From contig LCEX01000004.1 of the NCBI GenBank assembly GCA_000995415.1, positions 1 through 53,127 of the forward strand: a stretch of 53,127 nucleotides of DNA, written 5' to 3'. This DNA comes from Candidatus Gottesmanbacteria bacterium GW2011_GWC1_43_10 (GTDB taxonomy: Bacteria; Patescibacteriota; Microgenomatia; UBA10105). A model generated the notes under the pieces. That model saw only the letters and a program-made list of their open reading frames with translations. It did no database searches and had not been told where the DNA came from. Made by a program: the position numbers and the translations under genes. Below are positions 8,391 through 16,491 of this stretch, one piece after another (within the stretch, counting starts at the first letter, position 1; every line of letters begins with the position of its first letter).

Positions 8391-9287
8391 TGTATCTCTC
8401 GATCTTAACCGCCACCACGTGATCAATTTTCTGGCCAACTGCACAAATCGCAAAAGTGGATATAGCACCCCAAACTTTTGCGTGGCCAAGATGAGGGCAA
8501 TTTCCCCATTTCTAATCAATTTGGTCAAGGTAAGTCTTGGTTTAATTAATCCTGATTTTGCCAACAAGTAATCGGCATCGTAAATAGTAAAGGCATAAAT
8601 CCTACCATCCAATAATTTCAGGTTAGATTGTGTCTCTTTGCCTAGTTTCGTTTCTCCATATGCATGACTTTTGAGGCTCGGGTAATGTTGTTGGTGTATA
8701 GCTGTGACAGTAAGTGTGGCATCAATAAAGGGAATTCGATGTTTTTTGCACGCGTAAAAAAACCATTTGTCCCAGTAGAGTTTGCCGACAGCAAAAGGAG
8801 GCAGCACAAATTGTGTCGTCTTTGGAAATACAAAATAATCCGAGCTGCCCATGATCGGCCGGGAGCGCTGAGCTTTAAGAAGTTGCCGTAATTTGTTTTC
8901 CCATGCGCGGGTCCCTACAATTTCTCGATCAAGTTTTAGCGGTTGGCGCTGACCGACGAGTAAAAATTGTGACAACTCGACTTTTTTTATGGAGCTCATG
9001 AAATTTGAAAGCAAAATCGTATCGCAATTGACATAGGCTAAAAGCGAAGTTTTGGCCAATTTTTGCACCTGGCTAAAGGCATCAGAAATAAGTGGTGTCC
9101 CGAAAGGGCTTTTTTTAATATTCGATAGATGTTGAATTTTAAATTCAGCCGCTGTCTCGGCGACTCCTGCGGCATCACCCAACAGAAAGACTCTATTTCC
9201 CAGTAATACCCAGCTTTTAATCGCGTTACGTTGAATAAAATAAAATTGGCCGGTAAAGGCGCGGGGAATGGTAAAAATAGTGATCAT
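8364..9287 (-). CDS. Uncharacterised protein, possible GT-A-type glycosyltransferase
   Basis: A soluble protein of 307 aa. It starts MITIFTIPRAF and contains a LLAYVNCDTILLSNF segment that resembles the metal-binding DxD strand of GT-A folds, followed by an aromatic and basic C-terminal half. The ATG at 9287 is chosen because it overlaps the folC stop in an ATGA junction (9284-9287), suggesting translational coupling; an upstream in-frame start at 9314 would lie inside folC. Its place beside the polysaccharide genes supports a glycosyltransferase role, but I recognise no named family. Confidence 0.6.
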   Translation of the reverse strand: MITIFTIPRAFTGQFYFIQRNAIKSWVLLGNRVFLLGDAAGVAETAAEFKIQHLSNIKKSPFGTPLISDAFSQVQKLAKTSLLAYVNCDTILLSNFMSSIKKVELSQFLLVGQRQPLKLDREIVGTRAWENKLRQLLKAQRSRPIMGSSDYFVFPKTTQFVLPPFAVGKLYWDKWFFYACKKHRIPFIDATLTVTAIHQQHYPSLKSHAYGETKLGKETQSNLKLLDGRIYAFTIYDADYLLAKSGLIKPRLTLTKLIRNGEIALILATQKFGVLYPLLRFVQLARKLITWWRLRSRDTLAPGQKPR

Positions 9288-10573
9288 GATATTAGGCTCG
9301 CTGGTTGTATCCACACGCCACGCACTTCGCCCACCAAATACAAAGAGCCGGTAACGAGAATGGGAAGGTTTAGTTCCTTTGCTACCTTTAGGGCATAGTG
9401 AGTAGCCTGTGGAGACTGATTAATAATCACCGTAGGTTTTGAGGTTAACAGGGCAAGCGCTGACGCATGATTGCTTGTGTGTAGCCCCGTGTCTGTGGTC
9501 TGGGTAAATGACGTACATACGAATTTAGCAGTTACCGGTTGAAGCAGCCGGATCAATGTTTTGGTAGGTTTTCCCTGTTTGACGGCAATGATAGTAATAA
9601 ATTTTTGCCCAGGATATAGCTTTTTAAGTGACGTAACCAGAGCGGTCATTTTGGCTTTATTATGTGCACCATCAAGAATAATTAAAGGCTTTTTTTGAAC
9701 TATCTCCAGACGTCCGGGAATAAACGTTGACCTGGCGGATTTTTTATAAGCCAGAGGTAGACTTTTTATTTTGGCTGGAAAATATTTCTTTATAAACAGT
9801 TCACAAGCTTTGACTGCGAGCGAAAAATTCTGGTGTTGGAATTCTCCCGGAAGAGCAAGTTGTTCCTTTCTGAGCGGAAAATCTTTAGTTAATAAATAAA
9901 GTGGCACGTTAAGTTTACGGCAATTACCAATAAGTATTTTTTGCAGTTTTGGTTGGGTTACGCTACTCACCACCGCCGGTGCCCCCTTTTTAATAATCCC
10001 CATTTTGTCTTTCAAAATTGAATAAACGGTTTTGCCCAAAATATTGGTGTGGTCCAAACTTATATTGGTTAATATTGCCAGACTTGGAGGTATAATGTTG
10101 GTCGCGTCCAACATTCCACCCAATCCGACTTCGATAACTGCCGCATCTACTTTTTGTCTGGCAAAATATATCAAACTCATAGCTACCAATATCTCAAAGT
10201 AACTTGGTATCAATTTGTATAAAGCTTCAATTCTACCAAGAATCGAAGTAAACTCATTTACTAGTTTTATAAACTCGGCTTGGGTGATAGGTTTGTTGTT
10301 TATTTGCATGCGCTCGGTGATAAGTTCGAGATGAGGAGAGGTATGCAAACCCACCTTGAGACCAGCTTCTTTTAGTATTTCTGCTGTAAAGGTAGCGGTT
10401 GAGCCTTTGCCGGAAGTGCCACCGACGTGGACGATCGGATATTGGGTTTGGGGATTTTCCAGCAGGTTACATAACTTTTCAATTCGTTCAAGCTGCATGT
10501 CGTTGTGTGTAGTTTGAGGAGTGGGGATAAATTGTTCCAAATAATTTTTGGCTTCTAGGTACGACGTAATCAT
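9284..10573 (-). CDS. folC: Folylpolyglutamate synthase / dihydrofolate synthase
   Basis: A Mur-ligase-type ATP-dependent enzyme that adds glutamate to folates (and, in many bacteria, to dihydropteroate). The P-loop is GTSGKGST (about residues 52-59), followed by HTSPHLELITERMQIN. The central domain has AVIEVGLGGMLDATNII and the Mur-family ILDGAHNKAKM. Length 429 aa from the ATG at 10573 is normal; the longer frame to 10600 adds only nine unlikely residues. No other folate gene is nearby. The gene is divergent from the riboswitch-metK unit and translationally coupled to the downstream unknown gene. Confidence 0.93.
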   Translation of the reverse strand: MITSYLEAKNYLEQFIPTPQTTHNDMQLERIEKLCNLLENPQTQYPIVHVGGTSGKGSTATFTAEILKEAGLKVGLHTSPHLELITERMQINNKPITQAEFIKLVNEFTSILGRIEALYKLIPSYFEILVAMSLIYFARQKVDAAVIEVGLGGMLDATNIIPPSLAILTNISLDHTNILGKTVYSILKDKMGIIKKGAPAVVSSVTQPKLQKILIGNCRKLNVPLYLLTKDFPLRKEQLALPGEFQHQNFSLAVKACELFIKKYFPAKIKSLPLAYKKSARSTFIPGRLEIVQKKPLIILDGAHNKAKMTALVTSLKKLYPGQKFITIIAVKQGKPTKTLIRLLQPVTAKFVCTSFTQTTDTGLHTSNHASALALLTSKPTVIINQSPQATHYALKVAKELNLPILVTGSLYLVGEVRGVWIQPASLIS

Positions 10574-10657
10574 ACGGGCTATTTTACTGCATCTTAGCAA
10601 AAAAATGGGGTCTTGACAGAAGTAAAGTTAATCAGGTAATGTAAGATCACAACTGAA

Positions 10658-10767
10658 TATATCAAGAGTGACGGGGACAGAACTCGCTGGTCGATCCGTC
10701 CGGCAAGCCGATCCTGAGCGAAGTCGAAGGACACGGTGCCACAACGAGCCCATAGGGGGTTGATAGG
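10658..10767 (+). ncRNA. SAM riboswitch aptamer (SAM-I/SAM-IV clan)
   Basis: The P1 stem pairs TATCAA (10660-10665) with TTGATA (10760-10765). Core elements appear in the expected order: CAAGAG after P1, a P2 pairing of GGAC with GTCC, the GGCAAGCC core, GGTGCCA after P3, and a P4 hairpin CCC-ATA-GGG just before P1 closes. It lies upstream of metK, the classical SAM riboswitch target, and a rho-independent terminator follows 28 bp later. P3 is extended by a sequence that looks like a dispersed repeat (TCCTGAGCGAAGTCGAAGGA). SAM-I and SAM-IV cannot be separated safely by eye. Confidence 0.85.
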
Positions 10768-10795
10768 CCTGTAGATACTGGGAAATCACAAATTG

Positions 10796-10818
10796 CTCTC
10801 CTTTTGGAGAGTTTTTTT
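10796..10818 (+). terminator. Intrinsic terminator of the SAM riboswitch
   Basis: CTCTCC-TTTT-GGAGAG forms a perfect 6-bp stem with a four-base loop, followed by seven T residues. Its place between the SAM aptamer and the first ORF fits an expression platform that stops transcription when SAM is bound. Confidence 0.85.
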
Positions 10819-10847
10819 GGTATTTTTCGATTTCTACAGTGAAAGTC

Positions 10848-11054
10848 ATGAATCTTATCGAAGCAGCACATGTTTGCTCAAATACGCTGAAGGTAGAAGT
10901 ATTTAAATTCAAACCGGGCGATCCAATGATCTGCCCAGGTTGCCAAAAACCATTGGATCCAAAGCCGGTAACACTTTTTGAATATAAGTATTATAAAGAC
11001 AAAGCTAAAGCAGAGTTTATAAAAAGATTATTTACACCAGAAGGAGGAGCATGA
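10848..11054 (+). CDS. Small CxxC-containing protein encoded ahead of metK
   Basis: A 68-aa hypothetical protein; a GTG at 10839 would add three residues. It contains one CPGCQ motif near the middle, as in half a zinc ribbon, and a Lys-rich C-terminus. Its stop overlaps the metK start in an ATGA junction, and the AGGAGG ribosome site for metK lies within its last codons, so the two genes are translationally coupled. It is the first ORF after the SAM riboswitch terminator, so it should be made when SAM is low. The biochemical function is unknown; a role in methionine/SAM metabolism is suggested by context only. Confidence 0.7.
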   Translation: MNLIEAAHVCSNTLKVEVFKFKPGDPMICPGCQKPLDPKPVTLFEYKYYKDKAKAEFIKRLFTPEGGA

Positions 11055-12157
11055 TAACTTTTTTTACATCCGAATCAGTGGCGGCCGGACATCCGGATAA
11101 AATCTGTGACCAAGTTTCCGATGCGATTGTTGATCGAGCACTTGCGGTTGATCCAAAATCGCGAGTGGCTGTTGAGACATTGGTCACTGTAAATCGGGCT
11201 GTATTAGCAGGCGAGGTAACGTGTCCAAAAAAACTGAATTACTCCGAAATTGCCAGTAATGTTATCAAACATTTAGGTTACACTAAAAACATTTATAACT
11301 TTTCCTATGCTTCGCCGATTTCCGTTTATATCCATGAACAATCTCCTGATATTGCCCAAGGCGTGGATACCGGTGGCGCCGGAGATCAAGGAATGATGTT
11401 TGGGTTTGCGGTTGATGAAACGCCAGAACTTATGCCCCTGCCGATCATCCTAGCTCATCGCTTGGTAGAACGGATGGACAAAATGCGGGAGTCAAAGAAG
11501 TTACCCTATTTGCGGCCGGATGGCAAAAGCGAAGTTAAGGTGGCGTATGAGAACGGCCGGCCCAAAAATATTGAAAGCGTGGTTTTGGCTGTACCCCACG
11601 ACCCCAAAATTTCACCCTCCGAGGTTAAACAAGGACTTATTGATTTGGTGATTGAACCAGTACTGGTCAAATACAAAATGAAACTGCCGGATGGCAAAAA
11701 CATCATTCTCAACGGCACTGGCAAATGGGACATCGGCGGGCCGGCGTCAGATACCGGCGTCACCGGGCGGAAGATCATTGTGGATACATACGGAGCTATG
11801 GGTAGACACGGTGGAGGCTGTTTTTCCGGAAAAGATCCGACAAAGGTCGACCGCAGCGGCGCCTATGCTTGTCGTTATCTGGCCAAAAATATCGTTGCTG
11901 CTGGTCTGGCACGGCGATGTGAAGTGCGAGTGGCATACGTCATTGGCCAAAGAGAACCGCTTGACCGGGCAATTACTTGTTTTGGCACTGAAAAAAAACC
12001 GTTATCACAGATTGCGGATTATGCGGCCGAGCTTTTAGACCTATCCGTTCCCGGAATACTTGAAGGCTTACGGCTTCGCCGGCCAATTTACCAAAAGACT
12101 GCAGCCTATGGTCATTTTGGTAGAGATAGTTTTCCCTGGGAAAAAATTGTTTCTTAA
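11051..12157 (+). CDS. metK: S-adenosylmethionine synthetase
   Basis: This enzyme makes SAM from ATP and methionine in the cytosol. Family motifs are all visible: FTSESVAAGHPDKICDQVSD at the N-terminus, the signature GAGDQGMMFGFA, and GGGCFSGKDPTKVDRSGAY with ARYLAKN-type residues after it. Length 368 aa is slightly shorter than E. coli MetK (about 384). A strong ribosome site (AAGGAGGAG) precedes the ATG. The gene is under the SAM riboswitch at 10658-10767, giving feedback control by its product. It overlaps converging tdk by 4 bp. Confidence 0.97.
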   Translation: MITFFTSESVAAGHPDKICDQVSDAIVDRALAVDPKSRVAVETLVTVNRAVLAGEVTCPKKLNYSEIASNVIKHLGYTKNIYNFSYASPISVYIHEQSPDIAQGVDTGGAGDQGMMFGFAVDETPELMPLPIILAHRLVERMDKMRESKKLPYLRPDGKSEVKVAYENGRPKNIESVVLAVPHDPKISPSEVKQGLIDLVIEPVLVKYKMKLPDGKNIILNGTGKWDIGGPASDTGVTGRKIIVDTYGAMGRHGGGCFSGKDPTKVDRSGAYACRYLAKNIVAAGLARRCEVRVAYVIGQREPLDRAITCFGTEKKPLSQIADYAAELLDLSVPGILEGLRLRRPIYQKTAAYGHFGRDSFPWEKIVS

Positions 12158-12723
12158 TCCAAATTAAAACATTGCCGACATCTGGCCTCATAAATATCTT
12201 TTTCACCAACGTGCTTTGCAGTTATGGCTAAGGCATCAATATGGTTGTTGGTCAGTTTTTTATGGAAAATGGCTTCTTTTCCACAATTATTGCAAACTGC
12301 AGACAGTTTGTCGACGCGGTCAGCTACAGCCATGAGGGACGGAATCGGTTCAAAAGGTTGCGCATCAAAAGTTGAAGAAAGGCCAGAAACGATCACCCGT
12401 TTTCCCTGGTTAACCAATTTCTCCACGACAGTAATAAGTTCAGTCCCAAACAACATGGCTTCATCTATGGCCACTACTTGAGTCCGCGGAGTAATTTTTT
12501 TAAGAATATCTTTGGCACTTTTTACTACTTTGGAACGGTGCGAGATTTTGCTATGTGACATCAAATTGCGTTTGACATAGCGGGTGTCCAACTGGTGCTT
12601 AAAAACTAGTACCTGTTTTTTGGCAATAATAGCGCGCCTGACACGCCTGATGAGTTCCTCGGTTTTACCACAAAACATGGGACCGCAAATCACTTCCAAA
12701 AATCCAGTATTAAACTGAGACAT
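12154..12723 (-). CDS. tdk: Thymidine kinase (type II)
   Basis: Phosphorylates thymidine to dTMP for nucleotide salvage. The P-loop GPMFCGKTEEL is near residues 14-24 (a Cys replaces the more usual Ser). The acidic catalytic segment is AIDEAMLF. The zinc-binding pairs CNNC and CRQC occur in the C-terminal lasso domain. Length 189 aa is typical. Salvage enzymes of this type fit an organism with limited nucleotide biosynthesis, which is common in CPR bacteria. It is convergent with metK. Confidence 0.95.
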   Translation of the reverse strand: MSQFNTGFLEVICGPMFCGKTEELIRRVRRAIIAKKQVLVFKHQLDTRYVKRNLMSHSKISHRSKVVKSAKDILKKITPRTQVVAIDEAMLFGTELITVVEKLVNQGKRVIVSGLSSTFDAQPFEPIPSLMAVADRVDKLSAVCNNCGKEAIFHKKLTNNHIDALAITAKHVGEKDIYEARCRQCFNLD

Positions 12724-12785
12724 GTATGTATTTTAGGTCTTAGGGATGCAAAAAACAACAAATTTTGTTAAAATTTGGCCAACTT

Positions 12786-13097
12786 ATGGCAATTCGAGAT
12801 GAAACCGATCCACAAAGGTTGGCCTTTTTAAAATTTAATCAGGTATTGGGTGAGTTTCAGTCTGGCCCTGGAGAAGAGGGGTGTTATTTTGAAGCTATCG
12901 GAGCGATGAAAGGAGTCATTGATCTAGCACTAGAACTGTACAAAAGAGGTTATGTTGTAAACATTGTCTCTATGGCACAGGCTTTTTCCTCACTTATGAT
13001 AAGTTTGCCGGATAACCAAACTCCTGAAGCGCTTGCCCGAATAAAAGAAGTTCTTGATGGAACTAATGCAATATTAGGTAAAGCAAAAAAAAGATAA
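12786..13097 (+). CDS. Conserved-looking hypothetical protein
   Basis: A 103-aa acidic, probably all-helical soluble protein from the ATG at 12786; a TTG at 12765 would add seven residues. It has no signal peptide, cysteine pair or nucleotide-binding motif. It sits between divergent tdk and the rarA remnant. I do not recognise the family. Smooth amino-acid composition and codon use like its neighbours support a real gene. Confidence 0.55.
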   Translation: MAIRDETDPQRLAFLKFNQVLGEFQSGPGEEGCYFEAIGAMKGVIDLALELYKRGYVVNIVSMAQAFSSLMISLPDNQTPEALARIKEVLDGTNAILGKAKKR

Positions 13098-13141
13098 ATC
13101 AGCGCTTGACTTTCGGCTATTCTTCGGATTAGTATGGGTTT

Positions 13142-14277
13142 ATGAATACGGGTGTACCTCTAGCCGAGACTTTGCGTCCCAAGGATTTTAAGGATTTTGT
13201 CGGACAGGCGCATCTCGTGGGTCGGGATGGGATTTTGACTAAGCTCATGGCCCGCGACATGTTGCCGTCCCTTATCCTGTGGGGGCCGCCGGGATCGGGT
13301 AAAACTACACTCGCGCATTTAGTTGCGACCAAAATCCAAGCTCATTTTGTCGCGCTTTCCGCAGTGACAGCCAAACTTGATGACGTCCGAAAAATCGTAG
13401 CCGAATCGGCGGTGCGTCAAAGCCATTACCACCAGCGCACGATTTTGTTTATAGATGAAATCCACCGCTTTAACAAAGCTCAACAAGATGCTTTTTTACC
13501 GCATGTAGAAAAAGGCACGATTATTTTAATCGGTGCAACGTACTCAAGCAGTTAGTCACAGAGGAACTCTTGCAAATTGCCGAAAAAGCGCTCAAATCTA
13601 TCAGGAAGAAAATTGATAAACAAGCTTTAGCCTTTTTACTTGAAGCTGCCAACGGCGATTGCCGGATCCTTTTAACTACTCTTGAGATCGCCGCTGGTAT
13701 TAATCCTAAACCCACACTTAAACTCCCTGACATCGAACAAGCTTTCCAAAAAAAGCAGTTGCTATATGATACAGCCGGCGAAGAACACTACAATACTATT
13801 TCTGCATTTATCAAATCTATGCGCGCGTCCCAACCAGATGCAGCTCTTTATTATCTAGCTCGGATGGTGGAAGCAGGTGAAGACTCACTTTTTATTGCCC
13901 GCCGGATGGTGATTTTTGCTTCTGAAGATGTCGGTATGGCCCAGCCCACCGCGCTTGTGGTCGCCAATGAAGTGTTTAAATCATGTGAAGTGATTGGTTA
14001 TCCCGAGTGTGCGATCAATCTCGCTCACGGCGTAGTTTATTTAGCACTGGCAAAAAAAGACCGTAGCGCTTATGATGGATTGCGCCTGGCTCAGGAAGAT
14101 GTGCGGCGGTTTGGCAATTTGCCAATACCCCTTTTTATCCGTAACGCGCCCACGAAACTGATGAAAGAACTTGGGTATGGCAAGGGCTATGAAAAATATA
14201 GCCAGGCAAGTTTTTTACCGGACAAATTGCGCGAGCGAAAATATTATATAATGAAAAAAGACAAAAGCGGCTTATGA
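13142..14277 (+). pseudogene. rarA: RarA/MgsA-type replication-recombination AAA+ ATPase, broken by internal deletion and frameshift
   Basis: The first piece (13142-13555) carries LRPKDFKDFVGQAHLVG, the Walker A GPPGSGKTTLAH and the Walker B ILFIDEIHRFNKAQQD, and ends just after LIGAT. The second piece (from about 13540 in another frame to 14277) resumes in the lid and C-terminal clamp-loader-like region and stays open to the end. The stretch expected between them (about 28 residues: TENPSF, the arginine-finger segment with its LLSR, and the start of the lid) is missing and the frame shifts. An intact protein would need both the deletion restored and the frame corrected. This may be a real null allele or an assembly/consensus error; the second half has not visibly decayed. 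Confidence 0.85.
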
Positions 14278-14435
14278 GATCTTATTCGTTTCAAAAGCAT
14301 TTCAAGCACGATTTTTTCCGCCGGCCCAACTGGGAACGAGTCAAACTTCTGGCTAAACTTCCGCTGCATCATTTGGGGCGCATCAAAAAAGGCCTGGTTG
14401 AGAGATGGTACGCTAGGAAAAGTCGGGAAAAATAG
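14274..14435 (+). CDS. Small basic protein, 53 aa, coupled to rarA
   Basis: The ATG at 14274 overlaps the rarA stop codon in an ATGA junction, and the frame runs 53 codons to TAG at 14433-14435. The product is very basic and rich in aromatic residues (SFQKHFKHDFFRRPNWERVK at the start), with no Cys pair or membrane helix. Coupling to rarA is the main support. No family was recognised; it could be a small nucleic-acid-binding protein or a chance frame. Confidence 0.45.
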   Translation: MRSYSFQKHFKHDFFRRPNWERVKLLAKLPLHHLGRIKKGLVERWYARKSREK

Positions 14436-14461
14436 ATGTTTTCCGATTGGGGGTGATAACA

Positions 14462-14713
14462 ATGGACCTTCCCATCGGTCGGGTGACCCATTTCTACGAT
14501 AAAATCGGTGTCGCCATCGTTGCGATAGAAAAACAGACACTGAAGATCGGGGATAAGATCAAATTTTCCGGTCACGACCAAGAATTTACTCAAAGTGTCG
14601 ACTCAATGCAAACAGAACACCAGCAAATACCTGAAGCCAAAGTCGGGATGGTGGTGGGTATCCAAACTGAACGCAAAGTCAAAGAAAACGACCGCGTATT
14701 TCTCGTGACATAA
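14462..14713 (+). CDS. Translation elongation factor domain-2-like small protein
   Basis: A protein of 83 aa that looks like a free-standing EF-Tu/IF2 domain II beta-barrel: PIGRVTHFYDKIGVAIVAI, then LKIGDKIKF, then the closing VGMVVGI and NDRVFLV strands. The ATG at 14462 is chosen because GGGGGTGA lies about five bases upstream; the open frame extends to a TTG at 14447. Such small domain-II proteins are seen in CPR and archaeal genomes with unknown role. No GTPase domain is attached. Confidence 0.75.
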   Translation: MDLPIGRVTHFYDKIGVAIVAIEKQTLKIGDKIKFSGHDQEFTQSVDSMQTEHQQIPEAKVGMVVGIQTERKVKENDRVFLVT

Positions 14714-14741
14714 TAGACCGGGGCGTATATAATGAGTGACC

Positions 14742-15191
14742 ATGAAATATGAAACTTCAGCCGGGGGAGTGATCGCCGCCCGTAAAAATGGTAGGTTACA
14801 AGTATTGTTGATACAGGACAAAACCGGCAAATGGACCTTTCCCAAAGGGTTGATTGAAAAAGGGGAAAACTTATCCCAAACTGCGATCCGCGAGATTGGC
14901 GAAGAAGTCGGCATCAAACACTTGAAACTATTAGCGCGTTTAACCCCAATCAAGTATTTGTACAAATGGGAAGGGAAGTTGGTAGCCAAAACTGTTTACT
15001 ACTATTTATTTAGAAATGGTGGAACCGAAAAATTGGCGCCGCAGCGAGAGGAAGGGATTCTGCAGGTTCGATGGGTACCTTGGGAAAAAGTGACCGAAGT
15101 AGTCGGCTACCCCAAAACCAATTTGGTAGTCTTACAAGAAGTTCAGCAAAAATTGCTAAAGCTAAAATTACTAGTTAACAAAAAACCATGA
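14742..15191 (+). CDS. Nudix hydrolase
   Basis: Hydrolyses a nucleoside diphosphate linked to another moiety. The complete Nudix box G-x5-E-x7-RE-x2-EE-x-G is present in GLIEKGENLSQTAIREIGEE followed by VGI. The N-terminal KYETSAGGVIAARKNG start recalls Ap4A hydrolase/MutT-like members. Length 149 aa from the ATG at 14742 (an in-frame GTG lies at 14736). The stop overlaps the next gene in an ATGA junction (15188-15191). The substrate is not predictable from sequence. Confidence 0.9.
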   Translation: MKYETSAGGVIAARKNGRLQVLLIQDKTGKWTFPKGLIEKGENLSQTAIREIGEEVGIKHLKLLARLTPIKYLYKWEGKLVAKTVYYYLFRNGGTEKLAPQREEGILQVRWVPWEKVTEVVGYPKTNLVVLQEVQQKLLKLKLLVNKKP

Positions 15192-15586
15192 AAAAAAGAG
15201 TAGGGGAAATGATGTGGCAGCCGGCACCGGAAATTGGAGCAGAACTTACAGAAATAGTAGGGAAGTTAGATTTTAAGCATATCGACCCCAAGCGCCTGAT
15301 TTGCTTTCGCAGTTTTGGTTCGAGTTCCCGCGCCCGGGCCCGCATCTGGTCACTGCCTCGGGTTTGGCAACTAGCGCTCAAAGTCCCGGCTCACTATGTG
15401 ATTGAGGTGCTTTCTGAAAAATACGATAAACTTCCTACGGAAGATAAGAAACGGGTACTTATTCACGAACTGATGCATATTCCCAAGAGCTTTTCCGGTT
15501 CACTGGTCCCCCACCGGGGTAGATATCATTCCATCAGTTCTCGTACGGTAGAACAGCTTTTTCGGCTATACATGAAGGGAAATTAA
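15188..15586 (+). CDS. Putative zinc metallopeptidase-like protein
   Basis: A 132-aa protein with HELMHIPKSFSGSLVPH, an HExxH zinc motif with a third His downstream (PH), in the manner of small putative phage/archaeal metallopeptidase domains. It has no signal peptide, so it is probably cytosolic. A strand-helix unit (PKRLICFRSFGSSSRARARI) precedes the motif. It is translationally coupled to the nudix gene by a 4-bp overlap. Activity and target are unknown. Confidence 0.75.
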   Translation: MKKRVGEMMWQPAPEIGAELTEIVGKLDFKHIDPKRLICFRSFGSSSRARARIWSLPRVWQLALKVPAHYVIEVLSEKYDKLPTEDKKRVLIHELMHIPKSFSGSLVPHRGRYHSISSRTVEQLFRLYMKGN

Positions 15587-15602
15587 TCAAATAATAATGT
15601 GA

Positions 15603-15664
15603 TGTCATCCTCGGACTTGATCCGAGGATCTATTTGAAAGATTCCCGCCTGCGCGGGAATGACA
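15603..15664. repeat. Bipartite palindromic element (GTCAT...ATGAC family), intergenic copy
   Basis: Two adjacent hairpins, ATCCTCGGA...TCCGAGGAT and ATTCCCGC-CTGC-GCGGGAAT, are enclosed by an outer ATGTCAT/ATGACAT inverted repeat. The same architecture recurs at 19757-19839, 30034-30100, 32807-32901 and 45005-45122. Confidence 0.8.
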
Positions 15665-15738
15665 TTTGGGGTAGGGATGCCAAAATATTGGCAGTTGTTT
15701 AGGTCAATTAGAAATTAGGAATTAGAAATTCTTTTATT

Positions 15739-16419
15739 ATGTTTCATCTTTTTCACGGAGAAAACATTGATGCCTCAAGAAAAGAGCTGCAAGCCTGGCG
15801 GGAAAAATACGTTGAGCGGGAAGTGATCATTCTCAGCGGCAAATCCAATTCGTTTACCGATCTCGTGCAGGCCGCTGAGTCAGGTTCATTGTTTCAAAAA
15901 GACAAATTGGTGTTGGCTGAAAACTTCTTCGCAAGCAAGAAAATAGAGGCGAAAGCGTTACTTACTTGGTTGAAACGGCTTCCAACCACGACAGAGATAA
16001 TTTTTTGGGAAGAAAAAGAACTATCTAAAACCCTATTAAATCTATTTCCCAAAACTACGGATATTGCCCTATTTAGGTTTGAAAAATCTGTATTTTCTTT
16101 TTTAGAATCTCTACGTCCCGGCATCACGAGTGATCTAGTAGCCAACTTTGATTATTGTCTCCAGACTGCTCCGGCCGAGTTGGTATTTAGTTTGTTGGTG
16201 AGGCAACTGCGTTATTTGATCATGGTCAAAGACGCTACAGCTAGTATTGACCTATCCCCATGGCAGTTGGGCAAATTTCGCCGTCAAGCCGAAATTTTTA
16301 CCCTGACTCAATTATTGACGCTATATAGGAAACTTTTGCAGATTGATGTTAAAATAAAGACTGGCCAGACACCATTTACACTAGCGGAGGAGATTAGACT
16401 ATTTTTGGTAAAAATATAA
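15739..16419 (+). CDS. holA: DNA polymerase III delta subunit-like protein
   Basis: Probably the clamp-loader delta subunit, which opens the sliding clamp. The start FHLFHGENIDASRKELQAW matches the HolA N-terminus. The C-terminal half has the diagnostic SPWQLGKFRRQAEIFT ... LLQIDVKIKTGQTP helix pair. At 226 aa it is shorter than E. coli HolA (about 343), mainly because the middle is compact, as is common in CPR. It stands alone between the metallopeptidase gene and a phosphohexomutase gene. The call rests on the two end motifs. Confidence 0.75.
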   Translation: MFHLFHGENIDASRKELQAWREKYVEREVIILSGKSNSFTDLVQAAESGSLFQKDKLVLAENFFASKKIEAKALLTWLKRLPTTTEIIFWEEKELSKTLLNLFPKTTDIALFRFEKSVFSFLESLRPGITSDLVANFDYCLQTAPAELVFSLLVRQLRYLIMVKDATASIDLSPWQLGKFRRQAEIFTLTQLLTLYRKLLQIDVKIKTGQTPFTLAEEIRLFLVKI

Positions 16420-16428
16420 AAAGAGGGA

Positions 16429-16490
16429 CGTGTAACTTGTAACGTATAACGTGTAACGTTTTTCCGTTATACACCCTGCGTTACACGCTA
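16429..16490. repeat. GTAACG iterated/inverted repeat
   Basis: Four tandem variants of (TG)TAACG are followed by TTTTT and then an inverted pair (CGTTATACA ... CGTTACACG), directly ahead of the phosphohexomutase start. The arms can fold into an imperfect hairpin. It may be a dispersed repeat or a leader structure. Confidence 0.6.
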
Positions 16491-16491
16491 C

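Noticed and set aside
10628-10912. Two minus-strand frames of 69-94 codons
   Set aside because: They lie across the SAM riboswitch and its terminator; composition is not protein-like.
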